From a virus: a stretch of 34,789 nucleotides of DNA. A model generated the notes under the pieces. It worked only from the letters and a program-made list of their open reading frames with translations. It did no database searches and was not told where the DNA came from. Below, one piece after another: positions 15,230 to 21,782 of this stretch. The stretch spans positions 1-34,789 of the IMG/VR virus record IMGVR_UViG_3300025000_000277. One strand, given 5' to 3'. Positions within the stretch are counted from its first letter, which is position 1. Every line of letters starts with the position of its first letter. Made by a program: the position numbers and the translations under genes.

Positions 15230-15274
15230 ATATAGGCAATCTGTGTCACTGTGCTTGTGCTAGGTTGCCTATAT
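15230..15274. repeat. 10-bp perfect inverted repeat at DUF932 gene end
   Basis: ATATAGGCAA (15230-15239) and TTGCCTATAT (15265-15274) are perfect complements around 25 nt. The repeat spans the stop codon of the minus-strand DUF932 gene. Transcripts from the plus-strand promoter at 15177 would form this stem immediately and then meet a few U. It may be a terminator or an antisense-RNA stem. Confidence 0.6.
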
Positions 15275-16124
15275 TTATGCCATTCTTTAATTGTGCCATA
15301 CCCTCTGCAAGTGTCCATAACGCCCGGTTCAGACCAACAAGATTATCGATGGACTGTACCTCTCGGGTAGTTGTGCGATTGCCTGACTGGTTTCTGCCCC
15401 TCATACCACCACGAACGAGGTTCTCTTGGAGCCGGTTGAATGTGACCCATAAACTATCGTCCTGGTCTTCTCTGCGATTGGCCCATAACACTCTGTCAGT
15501 GGATACAGGAGAGAGAATTTTGTTTTCTTCATCCCTGCCAAATCTCAAATCCAGTGCAGCAGATGCAAGTAATTTTTGCTCAGGTCTGGAAAGCTGCAAT
15601 GCCTGCATACTTTCGCGGGAATCGTCCACAATTTCAAACTCGTCAACAATCCGGTATGCGGCCTCTATAACGTCGTTGCGGATATCACCGTTGTGCCTGA
15701 CCCTGTAGTCCTCGACCGTATCACCTGCAATGCATCCATTCTGGCATACAAACCGGAAATACCCTGCAAGCAACTGATAGCTACTCGTACCATCATGAGA
15801 GTTGACAAGTATAATTTCGTTTGCGCCCTCAGAGTTGGCAATGTCGTTTACGTGCCTGAGTCTTAACATGTGCTTGGTGAATTCAGATTTGCCCTCGATG
15901 CGGCTCATTGCCTGTGCTGCGAAAAACGGTACAAATCCCTCTTTTCTCAGTCCATCCAACACGCTAGCAGTGGGTATGTAAGTATACCTGCTGCTGCGAC
16001 TTCCATGCGCTTCTGGTGCAAAAATACTTGGTACTACGTTCATAATCTGTTCGTTGCTCAGCGGTTCCATTGAGCGGATAGAGCGACCATTCTTTCCGAT
16101 TGATGTTGCTAACATTCTTGTCAT
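15246..16124 (-). CDS. DUF932 phage/plasmid protein
   Basis: A protein of 292 residues from ATG 16124, where AGAAGGGAA stands 6 nt upstream; a longer frame to 16190 lacks a site. DUF932 features are seen: TYIPTASVLDGLRKEGFVPF near the start, ANEIILVNSHDGTSSYQLLAGYFRFVCQNGC in the middle, and a C-terminal NRLQENLVRGG with SIDNLVGLNRALWTLAE. The family occurs in phages, plasmids and genomic islands; its role is not established. It belongs to the minus-strand operon read from about 17050. Confidence 0.92.
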   Translation of the reverse strand: MTRMLATSIGKNGRSIRSMEPLSNEQIMNVVPSIFAPEAHGSRSSRYTYIPTASVLDGLRKEGFVPFFAAQAMSRIEGKSEFTKHMLRLRHVNDIANSEGANEIILVNSHDGTSSYQLLAGYFRFVCQNGCIAGDTVEDYRVRHNGDIRNDVIEAAYRIVDEFEIVDDSRESMQALQLSRPEQKLLASAALDLRFGRDEENKILSPVSTDRVLWANRREDQDDSLWVTFNRLQENLVRGGMRGRNQSGNRTTTREVQSIDNLVGLNRALWTLAEGMAQLKNGINIGNLAQAQ

Positions 16125-16220
16125 AGTAAATTCCCTTCTGGAGCGGATTGCGCCCCGCTGAGTGACCTTGGCCATCGTCAGGCACTGCATTACAGTGCGA
16201 CCGGGAAACCCGGTTTCGGC

Positions 16221-16325
16221 CTATTCATGATTAGAGTTAAACCAATCCATATCGGCGATGCTTGCCAGCGAGTCAAATATGCGCTCATAGGCTCGTTTGC
16301 CTATCCATTTAATGCGATATTTCAT
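16221..16325 (-). CDS. 34-residue small protein
   Basis: The ATG at 16325 follows GAAAGGATGGGATGAT; an in-frame ATG six codons upstream (16343) is also possible, giving 40 residues. It is basic at the start and acidic at the end (MKYRIKWIGKRAYERIFDSL). A tight CCGGG/CCCGG hairpin (16201-16213) separates it from the DUF932 gene. Coding status is likely but not certain. Confidence 0.5.
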   Translation of the reverse strand: MKYRIKWIGKRAYERIFDSLASIADMDWFNSNHE

Positions 16326-16354
16326 ATCATCCCATCCTTTCATATTCTTGCTAC

Positions 16355-16410
16355 GTGCAGGAGATTGCCTCCTTTCGTCCTGCACCCGCTTTGGGCCAAA
16401 AGCACTAATT
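16355..16410 (-). promoter_or_regulatory. hairpin cluster between two minus-strand genes
   Basis: GTGCAGGA (16355-16362) and TCCTGCAC (16378-16385) form an 8-bp stem that on the minus strand encloses AAAGGAGG, a strong ribosome-site sequence. TTTGGGC and GCCCAAA nearby (about 16391-16424) make a second stem. It may be a processing or translational control site for the small gene and DUF932. Confidence 0.4.
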
Positions 16411-16434
16411 TAGAGACGCCCAAACGTCTTATTT

Positions 16435-16881
16435 CTATGCCGCCTTTTGTTTAGCGGTCTTTTCAGCCCTTCTGTTGATTTGATAATGTACATACTCAAT
16501 GCTGCTGAAGCGTAAAGAATCGTTATCTTTTTTGAGATATTCAAGGATTATCTTAGATGCTTCATTTGTCGGGAAACTATATTGCCAATTGCGTTTCTGT
16601 TCCCACTTACGAGCGATACGTGCCATGTTAAACAGTTTGCTTGAATCAAGGCTGAGGATTGCTGCGACTTCATCAATCGCGTTTCTGCCGCAGTATTCTT
16701 CTCGGTCCCGTTTGATGTAAGTTTCCTTTTCGCTTTGTGTCCATCTCCAAGACGGTTTTTTACATACCATCTTGTAAGCTTGGTAGGTGTCAAAGTAATT
16801 TCGCACCATCCACAACAGGCGGTCAACGTCAATTTTTACATCTGCATTGCTTTCTTCTTTTCCACATATCCAACACTTCAT
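16435..16881 (-). CDS. hypothetical protein with N-terminal CxxC
   Basis: A protein of 148 residues starting after AGGAGGTTTTATT. It has MKCWICGKEE at the start, an aromatic helical region (LLWMVRNYFDTYQAYKMVC) and a basic tail. It is the first gene of the minus-strand operon whose promoter is near 17053-17082. No family is recognised. Confidence 0.72.
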   Translation of the reverse strand: MKCWICGKEESNADVKIDVDRLLWMVRNYFDTYQAYKMVCKKPSWRWTQSEKETYIKRDREEYCGRNAIDEVAAILSLDSSKLFNMARIARKWEQKRNWQYSFPTNEASKIILEYLKKDNDSLRFSSIEYVHYQINRRAEKTAKQKAA

Positions 16882-17052
16882 AATAAAACCTCCTAAGTTT
16901 ATTTGTTTGCTATGTGCAGACCAGCCAATCCTTTAATTGCTCCCTCTATACTGTGCTATGCACTTCTAGGTATGACCTGCGGATGCAGGCTATTGGGGAT
17001 TAGCTGTTAAGTTGTCAATGTTCGCCGTTTGTGTTGCACTTTCGATAGTTTT

Positions 17053-17082
17053 ATGATACACCCAGCAGTATTTACATGTAAA
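17053..17082 (-). promoter_or_regulatory. minus-strand promoter with 12-bp palindrome
   Basis: On the minus strand, TTTACA (17082-17077), 18 nt, then TATCAT (17058-17053) with a preceding TG. The -35 lies within TTTACATGTAAA (17071-17082), a perfect 12-bp palindrome and a likely repressor site. The promoter sits just after the terminator of the RHH-like gene and about 170 nt before the operon's first gene. Confidence 0.6.
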
Positions 17083-17086
17083 ACGT

Positions 17087-17128
17087 GAAAAAAATACCGT
17101 TTATCTCGATTTGACGAAATTAAACGGT
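17087..17128 (-). terminator. terminator of the RHH-like gene
   Basis: ACCGTTTA (17096-17103) pairs with TAAACGGT (17121-17128). On the minus strand the stem is followed by A and then seven T. It ends transcription from the gene at 17145 before the next promoter. Confidence 0.8.
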
Positions 17129-17144
17129 TTTATCTCTCGTTATC

Positions 17145-17354
17145 TCATTTGCTCGCATTGTTTCGCTTGTTTTCTTTCATTTTTAAAATTTCCGATTCAC
17201 GTTTGCCGTATTCGGAATGGATAAGGTTATTCAAGGCTTGCGTACTACTAATACTATCTAAATCGGCTATATCAGCCAATCTTCGGCGTGTAGTTTCGGT
17301 GAATCTATAGCTAGTGTGCTTAGTCTTGGGAATATATTTCTTTTTATCTGGCAT
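17145..17354 (-). CDS. ribbon-helix-helix-like regulator
   Basis: A protein of 69 residues from ATG 17354, preceded by GGAGG. The region HTSYRFTETTRRRLADIADLDSISSTQALNNLIHSEY has the strand, helix, turn, helix layout of Arc/CopG-type DNA-binding proteins, and the tail is basic. It has its own promoter and terminator and is divergent from the metallopeptidase gene. It could bind the TTTACATGTAAA palindrome nearby; that link is inferred. Confidence 0.68.
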   Translation of the reverse strand: MPDKKKYIPKTKHTSYRFTETTRRRLADIADLDSISSTQALNNLIHSEYGKRESEILKMKENKRNNASK

Positions 17355-17393
17355 TCTCTGATTTCCTCCATGCAGGTAGTTTTGTATGTACAC

Positions 17394-17422
17394 ATTATAG
17401 TATGGATTTGGGCCGATTGCAA
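17394..17422 (-). promoter_or_regulatory. minus-strand promoter of the RHH-like gene
   Basis: On the minus strand, TTGCAA (17422-17417), exactly 17 nt, then TATAAT (17399-17394). It is well placed for the gene starting at 17354 and lies in the divergent gap before the metallopeptidase gene. Confidence 0.75.
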
Positions 17423-17478
17423 GAGGACAAAAGGATGCAGCCGAAATAAGGTAAAATAATATTAAGGGAGTTGATTAC

Positions 17479-18069
17479 ATGCCTAGAAATGCCTTATGCG
17501 AACAATGTATACTATCAGATATGTGCGAGGATAGATGCCCGGCACTGAATAAGTTGTTGGAAATATATAAGCAGACTAGAACAAAAGACCAGCACCAATT
17601 AATTAAAAAACTGTTGAAAGAGTTAAACATAAGAGATGCCGAGCCATCGAAGGATCTGCGGAAGCTGGCTGATCAGATTATAAGTAAATTTCCGGAACTG
17701 GCGATCATACCGGAATATGATGTTAGAATCGGTTATGTGCTGAGTCAGGAGAAACCAGCCGGAACAAAGATTAAATATGCAGATTGCCGCAAGGTAAAGT
17801 TAACTTATCAGGCTTGGCTCCCGTTTAATTTTATTATTACATTTTATGAACCGAATACGGAACTGCTGAGCGAGAACCAGAAAAAAATACTAATGCTGCA
17901 TGAACTGAAACATATCGGAATAGGCGAAAAGGGATTGAAGCTGGAAGAACATGACCGGGAAGATTTTGCAGATATATTGAAACGATATGGAATTGATTGG
18001 AATATGTATGGTGAAGAAGTGACGGACATATTGGGTGAAGATAATATTACTTTGAATGAAGGTGAGTGA
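17479..18069 (+). CDS. phage metallopeptidase
   Basis: A protein of 196 residues with GGGAG upstream. Cys7, Cys10, Cys16 and Cys20 form an N-terminal cluster. The active-site motif HELKH is at 141-145, followed by EEHDREDFADILKRYGIDW, as in the putative phage metallopeptidase family (related to ImmA-like zincins). It may cut a repressor or process a phage protein. No CI-type repressor is seen beside it. It overlaps the next gene by 4 bp. Confidence 0.85.
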   Translation: MPRNALCEQCILSDMCEDRCPALNKLLEIYKQTRTKDQHQLIKKLLKELNIRDAEPSKDLRKLADQIISKFPELAIIPEYDVRIGYVLSQEKPAGTKIKYADCRKVKLTYQAWLPFNFIITFYEPNTELLSENQKKILMLHELKHIGIGEKGLKLEEHDREDFADILKRYGIDWNMYGEEVTDILGEDNITLNEGE

Positions 18070-18581
18070 ATATGGGAGAAAATGGATTGAGTGGTAATGA
18101 CAACATGATGACAGTAATACAAAACTTAACAGAATATCAACCAACAGAGAAAGAGAGTCAATTACTTGAAGTGTTGCTTACTCCTGAACACAGGATGAAA
18201 AGCATCACTGATATTTGTAAGCTTGCTTGTTGTTCAAGGGTAATCTACTACGAAGCATTCAAAAAGCCCGGATTTCAAGCACTTTATAAGGCTCAGTCAC
18301 GTGCTTTGGTCGACCAGTCGGTTGCTCCTGTCCTGAATACCTTCGTTCGTGAAGCTCTGCGCGGATCCTTCCAGCACGGCAAGGTGATTCTTGAAATGGC
18401 TGGGCTCTACAGTGAGAAGTCACAAGTTGACGTTAATATGGACTTTAATATCAACTTGACTGTAGATGAGCGCAGAAGCCGAATAGCTCAACTATTAGGT
18501 ACAAAACAGCTAGACACCGCTATTCCAGTGGATTTTGCGGCAGTAGAGGACAAAGAAAAAGAGCCTTTCAGCTCAGATTAA
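18066..18581 (+). CDS. small-terminase-like HTH protein (phBC6A51 type)
   Basis: A protein of 171 residues with an N-terminal HTH region (SITDICKLACCSRVIYYEAF) and a helical core ending FQHGKVILEMAGLYSEKSQV, the pattern seen in phBC6A51-type proteins and small terminase subunits that bind the pac or cos site. It would pair with the large subunit at 21769, an unusually large gap of about 3.2 kb. A related DNA-binding regulator is the alternative. Confidence 0.65.
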   Translation: MNMGENGLSGNDNMMTVIQNLTEYQPTEKESQLLEVLLTPEHRMKSITDICKLACCSRVIYYEAFKKPGFQALYKAQSRALVDQSVAPVLNTFVREALRGSFQHGKVILEMAGLYSEKSQVDVNMDFNINLTVDERRSRIAQLLGTKQLDTAIPVDFAAVEDKEKEPFSSD

Positions 18582-18860
18582 AACAGTATTAATTTTTTGC
18601 CCTGTATTGTCTTTGATGCCTTCGGCGGTAATCTTTATATGCAGGGCTTTTTCTATTTCGGAGATTGTCATACCTAGTAATTTAAAATATAGTTGCAGTA
18701 GTTTATTAGCCTTTTCGTAGTCCGATAAGCCTTTATTATCTGCATATCTTATTGTTATTTGGTTTTCAAATCTTACTGTAAGAGTGATATAGTCTATTGT
18801 ATAGTCATATACAAGTTGTATTTTTTCGCCTTTATGGGGTAATGTTTTGCTTTTTGCCAT
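18573..18860 (-). CDS. hypothetical partner of tyrosine recombinase
   Basis: A protein of 95 residues downstream of the recombinase in the same direction, with GGAGG before the ATG. It is beta-rich in the centre (YDYTIDYITLTVRFENQITI) with a helical end. Its 3' end overlaps the convergent gene at 18581 by 9 bp. No family is recognised. Confidence 0.65.
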   Translation of the reverse strand: MAKSKTLPHKGEKIQLVYDYTIDYITLTVRFENQITIRYADNKGLSDYEKANKLLQLYFKLLGMTISEIEKALHIKITAEGIKDNTGQKINTVLI

Positions 18861-18871
18861 TTTAAGGCCTC

Positions 18872-19417
18872 CTATAAATTAAGATTAATATAAACATTTT
18901 CAATATCGTCCTGGGTAATTCCGATATAGCGTAAAGTGATTGCTGGCGTGCTGTGATTAAATATCTGTTGTAGTAATGTGATGTCAATCCCCTGCTTATA
19001 TGCCCAATAGCCAAATGTTTTCCGCAATGTGTGAGTTCCTACGTTAATGCTAAGCTTTGCCTTTTTAGCCGCATCATTTAATATAGTCCACGCTTGCACC
19101 CTTGTAATTGGCTTATTTTCGCCTTTTCTGCTCCGGAATATATAATTATCATCCTGCATTTTATTGTTGTTCAAATACGCCTTTATAGCTTTGCTTGCTA
19201 CATCATCAAGAGTAACAGTTCTTTGTTTGCCGGTTTTAATCTCTTTTAATTTAATAGATTGGCTTGTAACATCTTTTACTTTCAGTTCCAACAAATCGGA
19301 TATTCTCAGTCCTGTATTGATTCCGAGAGTAAATAACAGCAGATCCCTTTCGTTAGTAAAGCTTCTTTTCATTTTCTCAATCTGCTTTTTATCCTTAATA
19401 GCTCCAACCTCATTCAT
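18872..19417 (-). CDS. tyrosine recombinase, catalytic domain only
   Basis: A protein of 181 residues from ATG 19417, which has GGAGG 7 nt upstream. All catalytic residues are present: Arg38 in TGLRISD, Lys64, His129 and Arg132 in THTLRKTFG, His155 in NHSTPAIT and Tyr164 in RYIG. It lacks the N-terminal core-binding and arm-binding domains of typical phage integrases, so it resembles small XerC/D-like phage recombinases. It may resolve dimers, integrate the phage, or both. Confidence 0.9.
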   Translation of the reverse strand: MNEVGAIKDKKQIEKMKRSFTNERDLLLFTLGINTGLRISDLLELKVKDVTSQSIKLKEIKTGKQRTVTLDDVASKAIKAYLNNNKMQDDNYIFRSRKGENKPITRVQAWTILNDAAKKAKLSINVGTHTLRKTFGYWAYKQGIDITLLQQIFNHSTPAITLRYIGITQDDIENVYINLNL

Positions 19418-19461
19418 TTTGTCACCTCCATTCAATTTAACTCATAAATGATATTATAAGC

Positions 19462-19590
19462 TATTATGTTAGATTCGTTAAGTCTCAAAAACAATGTTTA
19501 AATTGTGTTATGGCTTGTTATGCCTTGATATTACTGCATTATCTCTTGTTTTCTCAATATAACATATTCTTATTGTGTTAGATTCATTTA
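19462..19590. repeat. direct repeats near tyrosine recombinase start
   Basis: TATTATGTTAGATTCGTTA (19462-19480) recurs as TATTGTGTTAGATTCATTTA (19571-19590), sharing TGTTAGATTC. Related TTATG motifs lie between them (19508-19524). Repeats just upstream of a tyrosine recombinase often bind it; an attachment or resolution site is inferred, not shown. Confidence 0.45.
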
Positions 19591-19621
19591 TAGCACACTC
19601 GATAAGCATTGCCACACTATC

Positions 19622-19658
19622 AGCAGGAGCCGGACAACTGGCCACCTGCTATATTTTT
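19622..19658 (+). terminator. strong plus-strand terminator
   Basis: AGCAGG (19622-19627) pairs with CCTGCT (19645-19650), and inside it GCCGG pairs with CTGGC around ACAA. The stem is followed by ATATTTTT. It would stop plus-strand transcription arriving from the 18 kb region, insulating the late block. Confidence 0.7.
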
Positions 19659-19909
19659 GTCCAAGGCGTAGCAGCCGGAGCCGGACCGTATAGGGGGGCG
19701 TGGGTCTGATTTGGCAGAGAACCGATGCCTCGACTACCCCCGGCTTTTCCCTAGAGGTGGTAATAGTACTATGATTATCCAACGAGCATAGTTGCAAATA
19801 TATTCAAACTATCCCCATCATCCGACCATTTCGTTGAACTCACCGATATGGTTTCTATAATCAGGTTCACTTCTTCCAAGGCTATCTGCGTCTATTCAGA
19901 GGCGAAAGA

Positions 19910-19933
19910 GACTCGTCATTTCAGTGATAAAAT
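19910..19933 (+). promoter_or_regulatory. late-type promoter motif 1
   Basis: GACTC, 10 nt, TGA, TAAAAT. It has the same spacing as the sites at 28492 and 34709. It lies about 210 bp before the RepL-like gene and could drive the 20-23 kb genes. Confidence 0.5.
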
Positions 19934-20042
19934 TAATGTATGGAGAAACAGTTTTACTTCAAAAGAACGTTGGATTTCGGTCTAAGACTAAAGAGAAAAG
20001 TCCATAGCTGGAACATACTTGGCAGTAAGGATTGACTCAAAA

Positions 20043-20100
20043 CATATGTCCAGATTTCGGTATATATAATGGCGTTTTTGTGACGTTTTCTGGACATATG
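20043..20100. promoter_or_regulatory. 12-bp inverted repeat around TATAAT-like box
   Basis: CATATGTCCAGA (20043-20054) and TCTGGACATATG (20089-20100) are perfect complements separated by 34 nt that contain TATATATAAT (20061-20070). The layout suits two operators flanking a -10 box, a looped repressor, or an origin hairpin. It lies 41 bp before the RepL-like gene. A -35 is not obvious. Confidence 0.55.
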
Positions 20101-20141
20101 AATTTAAACACTTAGAGCTGTAAGGCGTAGAGGGGATTTGC

Positions 20142-20717
20142 ATGAATAAGACGATTGATAAAACGATTAAAGCTCATGTTGTAAGTGCTGAAACAGGTGA
20201 GATAACAACAGAAATATACGAAGGTGACAGCATACGGCGTAAAGAGAGTCAGGAAGCCTATCAGAAGTTTGAGGATGATAAGAAAAATAAAAAACCGCCT
20301 GAAACAATTATATGGAATATGTCAAATTTCATGAAGATGAACATAATGGAAGTTCGGTTGTGGATGGATGATTTAAGCCAAGCGGAGAAGGCTTTTTTAT
20401 TCTCGGTAGTTCCCTGCGTTTCCTACGATGATTGTCACCTGCAAACACATGATGGCAAAGATGTTGGAACGGAGGACTTGGTAGAAATCACGAAACTGTC
20501 CAGAGGCCTCGTCTATGAAACAATTAGAACGCTTATTCAGAAAGATATTTTGTATCGTGGCAAAAACTCAAAGAACCGCCAGTATTTCGTTAACCCGTGG
20601 ATATTCTGCAGGGGCAATCACATTAACAAGGTACTTAAAACTATGTTTAAGAACTACAAAATTAGGATATTGGGAGGAAAAGCATGGAAGGATGTAAAAG
20701 AGAAAAAAGACAAGTAA
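20142..20717 (+). CDS. RepL-like winged-helix protein
   Basis: A protein of 191 residues. After a polar N-terminus (VVSAETGEITTEIYEG), a winged-helix region carries LVEITKLSRGLVYETIRTLIQKDILYRG and then RQYFVNPWIFCRGNHINKVL, the pattern of RepL-type plasmid replication proteins of Firmicutes. It may start plasmid-like replication at the adjacent inverted repeat or regulate the late promoters. The start has AGGGG upstream. The next gene overlaps its end by 34 bp. Confidence 0.65.
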   Translation: MNKTIDKTIKAHVVSAETGEITTEIYEGDSIRRKESQEAYQKFEDDKKNKKPPETIIWNMSNFMKMNIMEVRLWMDDLSQAEKAFLFSVVPCVSYDDCHLQTHDGKDVGTEDLVEITKLSRGLVYETIRTLIQKDILYRGKNSKNRQYFVNPWIFCRGNHINKVLKTMFKNYKIRILGGKAWKDVKEKKDK

Positions 20718-20941
20718 AAAACGGGTTTTACTACTACCCTATTGGATCAGATTTATCACGCGGATACGGCATCACATACAATCTCCAAACAAGGCGAATT
20801 ATTAGGTCAAAATGTCTCGGAGCATCTGGTAAGCAAATGTCTAAAAGTGAGTGGCAAGAGTACATTGAAGCCAACATCAATGAAACAGTAGTCGAGGTTA
20901 ATGAGCAATTCTATATTGTGCCAGAAGGGATTACTGTATGA
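20684..20941 (+). CDS. hypothetical protein
   Basis: A protein of 85 residues. Its ATG lies inside the previous gene, with a good GGGAGG site. It is beta-rich (GFYYYPIGSDLSRGYGITYN, then VVEVNEQFYIVPEG). No family is recognised. The stop overlaps the next start (ATGA). Confidence 0.7.
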   Translation: MEGCKREKRQVKNGFYYYPIGSDLSRGYGITYNLQTRRIIRSKCLGASGKQMSKSEWQEYIEANINETVVEVNEQFYIVPEGITV

Positions 20942-21285
20942 CAACAAACCAAATCCTATCGACCGAATATTCCGAAAACTTTGACACTCTCCGAAAGAAT
21001 CGTATGGTAATGAGCCACTACAAATATGGTCCAATTAAAGCCAATTACGAAAACAAATCTGGTGCGTTTGTTGATATGCACAAAACAATAGAATTGCGCT
21101 GGGAGAAATATCTTGAAACCGGGAATACAGAATTCCTTGCTGACCTTGCTAATTTCTGCATGATTGAATTTATGTATCCGCAACACCCAAACGCACACTT
21201 TGAGGCTACCGATAGCGATAAAAGCCCGGGATTGGTTGGAATGAGTATCAAAGAGGTTGAAACATTTAAGCTACTGAATGATTGA
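20938..21285 (+). CDS. conserved phage protein of unknown function
   Basis: A protein of 115 residues. The part LRWEKYLETGNTEFLADLANFCMIEFMYPQHPNAHFEATD matches a short phage protein common near terminase genes whose role is not known. It is coupled to the preceding gene by an ATGA overlap. Confidence 0.75.
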   Translation: MTTNQILSTEYSENFDTLRKNRMVMSHYKYGPIKANYENKSGAFVDMHKTIELRWEKYLETGNTEFLADLANFCMIEFMYPQHPNAHFEATDSDKSPGLVGMSIKEVETFKLLND

Positions 21286-21307
21286 TGAAGCCTGAAAGGA
21301 TGATTTC

Positions 21308-21493
21308 ATGCTGTACCATACCAAGCAGGAACTATTATCCGCAATTCGCCTGGCAATCGAAGAGTTGGACAAGGGCAATCCGGACTATGAAGATATAGCA
21401 TGTTTACTGGACGAGTGTTCCGAAATGTTGGCGCCGGAGATTGAATATTTGAAAGCGAGGATACACCATGGTTCAAGTCACCCTGCACGGTAA
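21308..21493 (+). CDS. hypothetical helical protein
   Basis: A protein of 61 residues with GAAAGGATG before the ATG. It is helical and acidic (LLSAIRLAIEELDKGNPDYEDIACLL). It overlaps the next gene by 26 bp. No family is recognised. Confidence 0.6.
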   Translation: MLYHTKQELLSAIRLAIEELDKGNPDYEDIACLLDECSEMLAPEIEYLKARIHHGSSHPAR

Positions 21494-21782
21494 AAACAGA
21501 ATACACGAACGATGCGGAATCAAGGTAAAAAGCGCTGAACGGTTGGCGAACATTGCATTTGAAAAAGGTCTGTGCCAATCCGATGTATCCGGTTCGCTTC
21601 ATGGATATTTAGTCTCCATATACGACTTTAACGGGCAAGCCAACAATATCCGGCTGTATGGTGACAAGATATACATATTCTGCGGTGACGTGCTGGTGAC
21701 CGTCTATGACACGCCAAAACGCTTTCAGAACACGATAAACCATATCATGTGTAAAAGGAGAGACAACATTGAACAAAGATGA
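21468..21782 (+). CDS. conserved phage protein of unknown function
   Basis: A protein of 104 residues. It begins VTLHGKNRIHERCGI and contains ANNIRLYGDKIYIFCGDVLVTVYDTP, a pattern I recognise from many phages without a known role. It overlaps the start of the large terminase gene by 14 bp, so its translation probably feeds that gene. Confidence 0.75.
   Translation: MVQVTLHGKNRIHERCGIKVKSAERLANIAFEKGLCQSDVSGSLHGYLVSIYDFNGQANNIRLYGDKIYIFCGDVLVTVYDTPKRFQNTINHIMCKRRDNIEQR

Larger units (their letters stand above)
19436..20141. other. 706-bp gene-free region upstream of the late block
   Basis: No credible gene is present. In order it holds AT-rich repeats near the recombinase (19462-19590), a plus-strand terminator (19622-19658), a GC-rich structured part (19660-19760) with GGAGCCGGAC repeated at 19626-19635 and 19677-19686 and GGCA/TGCC and GGGGG/CCCCC pairings, the palindrome ATAGTACTAT near 19767, a promoter-like site (19910-19933) and a 12-bp inverted repeat (20043-20100). 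It could include an attachment site, a replication origin, a non-coding RNA or a late control region. Confidence 0.6.

Noticed and set aside
15220-15708. Plus-strand open frame opposite DUF932
   Set aside because: The DUF932 protein on the minus strand accounts for the sequence; the plus frame has low-quality composition.
17450-17460. TAAAAT before the metallopeptidase gene as another late-type promoter
   Set aside because: It lacks TG before the box and lacks GACTC at the right spacing.
19588-19797. Minus-strand open frame in the 706-bp gap
   Set aside because: It has no ribosome site, and it spans a clear plus-strand terminator and repeat region.
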